From: Dipylidium caninum
Taxonomy: Eukaryota; Platyhelminthes; Cestoda; Cyclophyllidea; Dipylidiidae
Reading direction: 5' to 3'
Length of the DNA: 64,000 nt
NCBI GenBank assembly: GCA_017562135.1
Contig: QEYB01001046.1
Location: forward strand, 868,001-932,000
Shown here: positions 55,301 to 64,000 of the stretch, piece after piece
Position numbering within the stretch: the stretch's first letter is position 1
Layout of the letters: each line of letters starts with the position of its first letter
The notes under the pieces: model-generated
Databases searched by the model: none
What the model saw: only the letters and a program-made list of their open reading frames with translations
What the model was told of the DNA's origin: nothing
Translations under genes and position numbers: made by a program

Positions 55301-56319
55301 CGCCGACAAAATGGTGCCTCATCCACTTCGCCACTCACTCACTCACTCACTCACTCTCACTCAGTTGTGAGCGAAGCCAAGCTAGTCGAGTAGAAGGTTG
55401 CAGTGTCCTCCTCGTCGCCACGCCACGTCCATCAGAGATTTCTGCGAGTACCTTGGTCCCAGATGCGCCGCGTGTGTGTTAGGCAAACCGTGAAAAATGC
55501 GAAAATGCGAATGTGAAAGGAAGCACAAGGGATGGTTGATGGTAGGTCGGGATGCAAGAGCAATATTGATGCCGCCAACTTGTTCTTCACCTGTTGCTAC
55601 AACGAGGAGTACAAAGGCTTGAGGTCGACCAAGTTCATTGACAGTGTAATTAAATGGTCCTTTTCTCCCTTCTTACCATGGTAACGGGAGATGCCCTTCT
55701 CAATCATCACCGATGCTGCTACTGTCGGCCCTAACAAGAGAGATTTTCGTCGTAACCTAATCCCACTTCAGGAAACCATCATAAACACAGAAGAGGCGGA
55801 AAGATGCTCCAGGCTGGAGTACAGTGCATAGTCAAAGGCTTTTCATGATGTTCGTCGCCTATCTTCAAGGTAGTCAGGCTCCGTCATTATTATCTCATGT
55901 TCTAGTCAGATCAGACTGCCCTGATACTATTCTAATGTTTTTAACTTGCCACATAGAGGAACAACACGCCGAAGGCGAGGAAACCTTTCGTCTGCTAATC
56001 TTTGTGCATGACAGAGAGCAGGCAGTGTGAATATCTTCGTTAAGAAGGCGTGGAATTCCGTCGGTTCCGGCCTTGTAGGGGACGGGGACCGCGTAACCAA
56101 TCTCGTCAACTCCATTGGAACTCAGCCACTTTTTCGGCCAAATCGCCAAATAGACAGGAGTGGAGAGAGTGTGGTTGCGCGGATCTCTGCAAGCTCTCCA
56201 GATCGCAGCACCACCAAATACAGCCAACATCATGTCTAATGAAAAGTTCTGTCTGTTTTGGAAAAAAGGACGAATTTTATTAAATAATACAATTACTATT
56301 ACAATTAGTGAATTCCACT
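52342..56319. other. Interval with no recognised gene
   Basis: Four kilobases. Some open frames exceed 150 codons (for example plus strand about 53600-54120), but they lack a recognisable domain, an ATG context or splice chain, and resemble chance open frames. A 4-bp ACTC tandem (about 55330-55355) is the only simple repeat. I see no RNA gene. Confidence 0.5.
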
Positions 56320-57110
56320 CGAAAAATTGAACTAATGCTGGTTTGATATTTCCTTCATTCAAACATTTTGCCCCCTTCAAAATAATTTTGTAAGGACTAA
56401 TCAGGGAGGGTGCTAAGTCCGGGGAGTAAGGTGGATGCGATAGAATTCCCGAACCTCGTCCTGCAGATTTTTGATGCAGTCCGATGTTCCTCCTCGTAAA
56501 CGTCACGGGCGTCTTTTTTGGACTCCCGTCTTTAGATTATCCAGCTGCTGACAACACTTCTCCGAGTGGAGCTTTCCGTGCGGTTTCCAGAGCTCATAAT
56601 CCATTGCTTTAGATGGGGGAGGGGCCAGGTTCTCCGGCCTCGCAACATCCCATTTTTCCCAACTATTTCTCGCAGGTAAGCCACTTTTCAGCCCCCATCC
56701 TCATCATCATCGTCATCCGGTTCGAGAAGGGCTCAATTTTGCTATGAACAAACAAAGACGTACATTTGACGACTTGATCACCCACATTCTTCTGAGTTTA
56801 TTTGTATGGTGCCCATTTTAACTATGCCACATCCCGCCTGTCTTTAGAACATGGTCCGAAATGATTTGCTGAGCTGAAGTAAGCCTTCCCACGATCTCCG
56901 ATGTTTTCCAAGAAGGATCTTTCGCCGACATGAGTTTGACAAAATCGTCGTCGATCAAAGATGGTCGCTCAAACCGTGGCTCATCAGAAGGGTCGAAATC
57001 ACCTCATTCAAATTTTTCCAACCATCTTCTTCTGCATTTACTACCAGAAACGTTACGTCTACCGAACACTTTTAGTAAATTTCTTCAGGCATTTAGAGCA
57101 TTTTTTCCTT
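56320..57110 (-). mobile_element. Decayed mariner-family transposase relic
   Basis: Read right to left on the minus strand, in several frames with stops. About 57020-56920 gives a helix-turn-helix-like segment (WLEKFE, stop, GDFDPSDEPRFERPS, then LIDDDFVKLM) matching mariner N-termini. About 56740-56700 gives HSKIEPFSNR-like residues. About 56610-56520 gives DYELWKPHGKLHSEKCCQQL. About 56440-56395 gives HPPYSPDLAPS, the signature just before the catalytic third acidic residue, which is not preserved (LIS follows). About 56390-56320 resembles the C-terminal region around the ALVQFFEW stretch. Frameshifts and stops show it is inactive. Terminal inverted repeats were not identified, so the outer limits are approximate. 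Confidence 0.85.
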
Positions 57111-58096
57111 ATCGAAATTAGTGTGAAATACAGTGGCGGAAAAGGACTTTATCAGTAGCCGTGGGTCCGCCATCGCCTCACACTTAATACTAACGTGATT
57201 CAGCTTTATTTTAGTTAATTTGCCACGTCAGTTTGTATGTGTATTAAGAGATACAAAAAGAAAAACAGAACAGACATAAAAATATGTGCTTCACGTCAAA
57301 CAGACGGAGCTTTCCGGTAGACCGCCTTACACTTGGGGACGGCTAGCGAAATAGCCCTGTGAGAAGCGGGGCCCCACTACTCCGTAAACGCCAAAATTCG
57401 CTTTCAGCCCTCAATGACAAAGCTGCCCAAGAGTAGGTGAAAATTCGTTTCCTCCCATCAAAATTATTTCCACTTTGTCCTTCATAATAAAAGGAAGCAT
57501 TAGCGCATTCGTGTGAACGAGGAGGAAGGTAAACAGGTTAAAAATTCATTGCACCAAACTTTTCACTCGGTGGTACAGAAGCATACTCGAGGCGAAATAA
57601 GTTCGGAGTGTCTGAATAAGGTGACAGAGGTAGGCACAGAGAACTCGAACGGATGCTAAGGTGTACAGTCTGCTGAAGATAAAAGTCGTTGTATGGAATT
57701 CTTCAACGAGAAACTATTTACGGCAACTTTTCCCGAACCGAATTCTTCGCCAAGTGACCATCTTAGGTAGTTGAAACTTGGTGCGAACAGTTATAGTCTT
57801 AATAAAATTCTTTACACCCTTAACGAATACACAATTTTAACGTGCCGAAGCGGTGGATCCAAGGCGCTCTTGAGTTCACTACCATCATGATTGGCCAGAA
57901 GAGCTACAAGCCAGTTTTAGTGAGATAGACACACGTACATACGCACAGAAGTTTTCTGCGTGCATGAGTGGGCGCAAACGTCCATTTTACCTACTTCACA
58001 TCTCCTCTGTGCTTGTCTCTTTGTTCTCTCACCCTTTCCGACTGTCAGGACCGTGATCCGACGCCTGTTTGGTACCTCCCCAGCCCAAATTGCCTG
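57111..58096. other. Upstream region of the LRR-Ig receptor gene
   Basis: About 1 kb between the mariner relic and the receptor start. It presumably contains the promoter and 5' UTR. Pyrimidine-rich stretches ending in AG at about 58160 and 58180 could instead be splice acceptors, putting the true start further upstream. No other feature is supported. Confidence 0.4.
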
Positions 58097-60185
58097 ATGC
58101 TGACGTCGCTTGAATGCTATAAGTGCAATGCCGACTTCCTGCTAACTCTCACCGTTTTTGCAGCCATTTTAATTGCACAGGCAGCCTACTGTCCCCCACA
58201 AGTAGACATTCACTTATTCAACTGTACTGGCAGCGGACTTATGACGGTGCCGCGTCGTGTACACCCGGAGACGCGCATTTTGGACCTCTCCTACAATCAT
58301 TTGAAGGTTCTGCACGAGGACAGCTTCACAGAATGCCACCGACTTGGCCAGTTGATCTTAGACCATAATGATATCTATAAGATCACGGATAGAGCGATGA
58401 ACACCATCTCTACGACATTGCGACACCTCTCCCTTCGTGGCAACCGGCTGTCCATGCGGTCGTCATCGAATTTCCCTTTAAGTGCCTTGTCAAAACTTCG
58501 AAATTTGCGCATCTTAGATCTGTCGGAGAATCCCCTCGGTGTGATAAGTACAAACTGGGCAGCCCCACTTGGTGACACACTGAGGAATACTGCGTCTCTC
58601 CAGCCTCGTGGGTCGGGTAGAAGTGGAAAAAAATGCCTTTGCCGGTTTGGGCCGTTTGGAAGAGTTAAATTTCTCCAACAATTCCATTTACAAACTGCCG
58701 GAAAATGCCTTCTCTGGGATCCGACAGGAGAAGTTGAAGAGGCTCAATTTGAGAAATATTCCTTGGCACTGCGATTGCACACTTCTTTGGCTCCGGCAGT
58801 GGTTGGGTGGACTGAGGCTCACCACTACTCCCTACGAAGCGCCCATAACGGGACCCTGCTCCCATCCCACAAAATTCGGCAATATTCCCATGATAAACCA
58901 GCCCATCAGTCAATTTCAATGCTCGCCACAACTTCAAATCATGGACTCAAATGCGCCGCATTACTTTGGCGAGCAGAAGGATTTAATGCACGTTTCGCCT
59001 TCTGTCGGGGAGTCGATTACTTTGACGTGCACCTTTGTCAGTCAACCAAAGATGCTAGTCCAGTGGTACAAAAATGGTGCCCTGTTGAGGCCTGAATTGA
59101 AGCGGTTTGCGCAGAGCGTGAGCAAAGGGTCAAGATTTTCCACCGTCTTAACCATCTCTCAGCTACGCGCCCCCACAGACAATGGGAATTACATTTGCAA
59201 AACCAGCAACAATCGCGGTTTCGCGAAAGGAGTATTCGTTTTGAAGGTCTTTAATCCTGTCAGCAGTGCCAAGTACCTCCTTGATGAGGCCCAGCCGACG
59301 GAGGGTCAGCATAACTCCCGTGATGCTGAGATCCAATTGCGCGAGAGCCCCAGAATTCTTGTAATTTCATTTGCAGCTATATGCGTTTGTGTTATATGTG
59401 GGGTGGGGCTCCTAATTATTCTCCTGCTATTTCACATCAGAAATAGGCGAACTCGAGTTCAATGCCAAAGTACAGCATCATTGGCCACCGAAACATTTGA
59501 AAATGAGGTCTGTTTTGAGGCTACACAACCACCACCACCGCCGGCACAGCCAACACCGCCGTTGCCGCCGCCTCTGCCACCACCGCATTCGTCCTTCAGG
59601 GGCGGTTTTCCCTGCATTCCCCCCTCGATACTGGACCCTGGACTGGTTAATCGTACCGATAGGCCATCTACGACACGTTTGGAAGAAGTCGGCTTGAGTT
59701 ATTCACCGACTTACAGAAGTCCCTGTTATACACCTTCCAGTGAACACAATGATGTAAGGACGGAAAATTGGGATAAACCGGTGGTGAGAACTTTCGCCCC
59801 ATTTATGACTTCTGGTAAGAACGAGAATGCAGATGATGTTGATGAAGATGATGATGACGATGAGGAGGAGGAGGAGGAGGAGGAGGAGGGGGATAGTGAG
59901 GATAGCAGTAACGGAGTTGATAAATCCTGTCCAGTACATGGCAGTTTTGCGAAGGAGGAGGCCAATTTTTGTCCCGTTCATTCACACTCCTTCCTGGCGA
60001 ATACACTTCCATGGCTGTCATCCTCTTACTCGTCCAAGGAAATCACCGCTGCGAACGAGTCAAATGGGATCAGACGGCAGTGGAGTACGCTGCAGGGCTA
60101 CGGAAAGACCACTGAAAGGAATGGCAGTCTACTGCAACGCCGGATTAATTCAGCAACTGTTGATTTGAGTCTTCTGAAGTACTAG
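58097..60185 (+). CDS. LRR-Ig single-pass transmembrane receptor (kekkon-like)
   Basis: Cell-surface adhesion or signalling protein. From ATG 58097: a hydrophobic signal segment (FLLTLTVFAAILIAQA), an LRRNT cap (YCPPQVDIHLFNC), about six LRRs (RILDLSYNHLKVLHEDSF, LILDHNDIYKI, LSLRGNRLS, RILDLSENPLGVI, LRLSSLVGRVEVEKNAF, ELNFSNNSIYKLPENAF), an LRRCT cap (WHCDCTLLWLRQWL), one I-set Ig domain (cysteines in LTCTF and YICKT, Trp in VQWYKNG), and a TM helix (about 59362-59440, VISFAAICVCVICGV then GLLIILLLF). The cytoplasmic tail of about 240 residues has a Pro-rich segment and a run of about 25 Asp/Glu. The total of 2089 nt is one more than a multiple of three: an extra A at about 58583-58584 breaks the frame, and without it the LRR spacing is regular (about 695 residues). 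The domain order matches insect kekkons and vertebrate LRIG/LINGO-type proteins; exact orthology is unresolved. Confidence 0.87.
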
Positions 60186-60239
60186 GCAAGCGTGAGAACA
60201 GTGCGATAAAATTGTAAAAGAAGTACTTCTGCCTCTGTA

Positions 60240-60245
60240 AATAAA
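60240..60245 (+). terminator. Candidate polyadenylation signal of the LRR-Ig gene
   Basis: AATAAA about 55 nt past the stop codon at 60183-60185, followed by GTGTG-type sequence. Confidence 0.7.
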
Positions 60246-61668
60246 GTGTGCAGTTTTTTAGATAAACAGAAGCATTTGCCTGATTGAGGGCAATCTTTCT
60301 ATGTTTTGCGTTACGGCCTTGCTTCAGACGGTAATGCGACTGAATGGACAGTTGGGATTTCAGCAAATTTCCCCTAATTTCACGGATATGCAGCTGAGTT
60401 AACACTAAAGGCGCTTTCAATAGGGCGTAACGATATGAAGAGCTCTAAAAAACGTCAAGAATGACCCTTAACTATTGCTTATCTGGACCACTCGTGTTGA
60501 ACACGACAAAGAAAGAGAAGCCATTTTGAGCACGAAATAACGCGGTCGGTTAAAGTTTAAAGCCGTGGCGTTCAAGGATGATGCCACAATAGAGCCGAAG
60601 GCTGTGACTCGTTCGGTTCTGCCTGAAGGGGAGTTCGGAATTCGGGGTGACATTTGCCCGCAGGTGGATGCGTCTTTCGAGCTAAAGAACGTTTTTATGA
60701 GGTGTATGAATTTCTAATCCATCGCTCATCTCCCAATTGTTGCCTAGAGATTTTATTACCTTGAGGCAGGTGACAGTAGGGCCTAGCAGCTACAAAAGCG
60801 CATTTCTGAGACCAGAGGTAGCATGCAGTATTTTGGTGGAAACTGTCACTGCCTTTAGATGGAAGCAAGTTCCATAGCCGCTGATCCTTCCACTCTCCTC
60901 GGTGATTCGTAACATTCTTATAACCACGAGGGAGCCCAAATTCCACCCGTGTGTGTCACAACAATTGTCTTCACTGGGAGGTTTCGGTCCGTCCGAGTTA
61001 TTATTTTGAGGGCTACTTTGTGTAACCAGGCGACCAAAGTCTCATTACGTCCTCTCGTGGACGGGTATTCCGGTGAGGAGTGGGAGCATGCGACCATTTA
61101 TAAGTATTTTGTAACCAACGTCTTGTTGGCAATGAAAAGGTAGTTAAAGACAAAGTCTACGGACAAGACGGTTAAAGTACTCCCGTAAAAAAGGTTTTAT
61201 GAGTCGGTGGACTTCTGTTAGCCCTCTAAAATGAAGTGGTAAATTCGATTATACACACGTCGACGGGGAATTAGTTTAAAGAGCGCAGGTTGGGGACATC
61301 GAGTGTCGGCCACAGTGGTGTAACTTGGGCGAAATTAAATTTAGGCAACTCGATCCCCTCCGCCCCAGCTCCATCAATTTTCCCTCTGAACATAAACGGT
61401 GAACGCGACGGCGCCACCTGCGGTGCTCCGAATTTGCACATCCTGATTTACTGTATTCCAACAGACGTAATTACGAATTCAGACAACTCGAGCAACTGCC
61501 GTCGGGAGCCTCGTACCACAAACAAACTGGCAATTTATAATCGCATTAGCATCTGCTGTTTCCGCACTTAGTCTAAAAGGTGGTGAGGCTATTTTTGACT
61601 TGCCCCAGTGCCCCTGGCCGATTTGCGACCGAGTTTGTGCTACAGCCGAGCCCACAGGGGCAGCGACG
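60246..61668. other. Interval with no recognised gene
   Basis: About 1.4 kb without an exon showing domain similarity, and no simple repeat longer than a few units. Confidence 0.5.
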
Positions 61669-61920
61669 ATGGTCGGCTGCTTTACTTGCCCAAACTGTGG
61701 GAACAGTGACGAGAGGTAAGCGCTCAGACTTTAGCTGGGTTAAATAACAGAATTATAACTTGTAAACATTTTACCAAGCCTCTATCAACCCCAAAACGCA
61801 CACAGACGGAAAACTTACGAATATGTGTGTGCAATGTGCACCGAAAGTTCCACCTGTCCTATTCCCGAAGTAATCCGTGCCAAAAGTGGTGACGATCACA
61901 CATTGTGTATTTCATTTTGA
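61669..61920 (+). CDS. Candidate two-exon mini-protein with two CxxC pairs
   Basis: Exon 61669-61715 (ATG) ends in phase 2 at a GAG|AG|GTAAGC donor; exon 61779-61920 follows a TTACCAAG acceptor and ends in TGA. The 63-nt intron is typical of this locus. The 62-residue product would begin MVGCFTCPNCGNSDE and contain TYEYVCAMCTESSTCP, so CPNC and CAMC could form a zinc-ribbon site. I do not recognise the family. Support is limited to fitting splice phase and the cysteine spacing, so chance cannot be excluded. Confidence 0.33.
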
Positions 61921-64000
61921 TATTAAATTTATGCTCGTCAGGGATGACAGGCGATGTGGATTGGGGAATTTATCTTTGATCTTCATGACTCTGCACCAGA
62001 TCGTCACGTCCCTCTCGCGCCCCTCCCACGGCCTTCCCCCCTCCCACCGCGGTTCAGACGGATTAAGGCTTGAACGGCCTGATTCGATGAAATGCTAGAG
62101 CGCCTGTTCTACGCTCGCCCTCATCTCACACGTCTACTCAAGTCTCTTTGGAGCAAATTAACGAGGAAGGCTTGGAAACACTGCTTCTGCACAAAAAACA
62201 GTCACGAATTATCCAGCGTGGTATCAAGTCGGTGATAGAATTCGCCTGATACTCGGTCTTTGTTTAACATTGTTTTATTAGCCCCACCGGGTATAGAGTT
62301 GATCGCGCTCCGACAGAGTTGTGTTATATGAGCGAAAATGGCGTCCATTAGTGCTTTGCTGGCCTGCCGGTGGCTGGACTCTGCAGAGTCGCGTAAATTA
62401 ACGAGGTGGAAGGGAATAATAAGGCTATTCAGACAGTAGGGTGCATCGGATTGCCTCACTGCTTCCCGTCGTAGCGTTGGATGCAGTCAGTCAGTCAGTC
62501 GGGTGATCCCCGATGCCCTTCTTGCGGAAAGGAGCATCGACACAAAACAAAAATGCCACTTAACATTATTTAACTGTGTCCAGCTCACACGTGGAAGTTC
62601 TGAGTTAATCTAATAAAATTGGTTGTGGTAAAGAAAGCACAAGGAGCTTCCCTCGGCCTGCTTTAGTTGTTGATGCACCATTACTCACCTATAATTCATT
62701 CTCAACGTCAGGATCACCGCGTAGCAGCTTAGGCAGAGCCAAAGGAGGGCTTCGACGGGGCCACTTGGCAATTCATTGGTTCCACGCCGAACACCATGCC
62801 TCGAGCGTTTCACAAAACAGTGCGGGTGTGAGCTGGAGACATCGCCGAAGCCCACCCATCCCTCGCCCACGTCTGGGAATACTCATCACGGACTGCCACA
62901 TTTCATATAAATAATAGATTTTCCTTAGTGAGCTGAAACACCAGGGATGTGGTATGAATATTTCAAGGGTTGTGGAAACCGAGAACACTCATTGTGTGTG
63001 TGACTAAGTCGGGTTCTCCCTGATGGGACACTCGCGTTTTTTAGAAGACAAAATGGGGGGATTCAAGTACCTTGAAACACCATTATTTTCCACTCTGATG
63101 CGTGAGAGGGAGGAGGAAGAGGAGGAAGAGGAGGGAAGCTGTTATTACGACCAGGTTGTAGGATTAACGGAGGGAAGTACACAAGGTGCTGTGAGGCCTG
63201 GATGTGTACACCTCTTCTCCCTTACCGCTAGCGACGGGATAACGCGATATTCTGCGCATGTGAGAGGATAAAACATAAAAAAAAGTTGAATGGCAAATAG
63301 AAAAATAGGAAGTGGTGAGACAGCATGACATTAAGTTAAGATCCATGAGAGAACAGGGGAGGAGAAGCAGTTGGCACAACGCAGACTAATGAATTACGAC
63401 AAAAGCCGAGGCAAGTAACTTAAATTTCAAGAGTCTGTTTGAACGACAACGCCATCTGACGACCGCCTTCGGGATTCTTGATGCACCCACTGTAATACCA
63501 GCTTCTTCAGCCGGCTTTTACAGGAGGCCACGAAGGCCACGAGCTCTGCCTGCCTTGCGGTGGTAGAGGAGAAGCTTGTGAGGTTAAAGTAACACTCTCA
63601 GGAGGATACTCTACTGCTCGAACGGCAGTTAGCATTTCCACGTAAGTGAGCATTGGAGACGAGCTACACACCAGAAGCGGGCGACTGAGGCGATTAATGG
63701 CCCGAAAAGGCCGGTAGGATCAAGATTGCTTGCAGGTTGGCCACTAGGAGATACTGGAAAAGAAGGGAACGTTCCTCACCCTCAGCATGATGGACTTATT
63801 GTGCAACATCGTGTAGATCCCAATCTACACTGGAAGCCCAAATCTAGTCCTAACAACTCGTAGTTTTAACTGCAACAATTCCATCAGGTGATTTAATAGA
63901 CGAAATCGAAGAACAGTGAAGATGATGAGTGAGAAACGTAGCAGCGCAGGGTCCAGTTCTCGCCTCGTGTGAGGGCGGACACCCGAGACGGAGAGGAGGC
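61921..64000. other. Right-hand end with no recognised gene
   Basis: About 2 kb. It contains a short (AGTC)n run at about 62485-62500 and a GAG-rich stretch at 63107-63135. No exon, RNA gene or mobile element could be supported. Confidence 0.5.

Noticed and set aside
55895..56330. Minus-strand open frame continuing left from the mariner C-terminus
   Set aside because: The similarity to mariner ends near 56320. The remainder has no transposase or other domain.

Overview
The window is animal (bilaterian) nuclear DNA. Its genes are split into many short exons by GT-AG introns, a large share of them only 27-46 nt long. Together with the microsatellite-rich intergenic DNA, this suggests a parasitic flatworm, most likely a tapeworm. 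That taxonomic call is inference from gene architecture, not from a marker gene. Recognised genes were identified by translating exons by eye and comparing them with remembered family consensus; no database search was possible.

Layout, left to right. (1) 28-9611, minus strand: Groucho/TLE co-repressor, N-terminal Q domain to SP region; its WD40 part lies beyond the left edge. (2) 10366-14107, plus: mitochondrial Hsp70 (mortalin/DnaK type), with a frame break in the substrate-binding domain. (3) 16132-28778, minus: NEK1-type NIMA-related kinase, with a confident kinase domain in ten small exons, a long weakly conserved tail and a recognisable NEK1-like C-terminus. (4) 29373-34709, minus: STRIP1/2 (STRIPAK scaffold), solved end to end in 15 exons. 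(5) 35691-37195, plus: a trihelix (Myb/SANT-like) DNA-binding protein. (6) 37.2-45.8 kb: about 8.5 kb with no recognisable gene and many simple repeats. (7) 45869-48133, minus: CCT4 (chaperonin delta subunit), complete in 8 exons. (8) about 49080-51.2 kb, minus: CHID1 (GH18-like). (9) 51922-52341, plus: small Yae1-like protein. (10) 56.3-57.1 kb, minus: decayed mariner transposase. (11) 58097-60185, plus: LRR-Ig transmembrane receptor of kekkon type. (12) 61669-61920, plus: possible two-exon mini-gene with two CxxC pairs.

Most genes are general cell machinery (protein folding, STRIPAK signalling, transcriptional repression) with no sign of a shared pathway, operon or gene cluster. Head-to-head pairs are Groucho/mtHsp70, STRIP/trihelix and CHID1/Yae1-like. 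STRIP-NEK1 and CHID1-CCT4 are same-strand tandems.

The most useful observations are the density of micro-introns, including a 33-nt in-frame stop-free one inside the NEK1 kinase domain, and several one-base frame discrepancies in otherwise well-conserved genes (mtHsp70, CHID1, LRR-Ig, possibly trihelix). The discrepancies may be assembly indels, pseudogenisation or unusual splicing. I found no convincing previously undescribed system.
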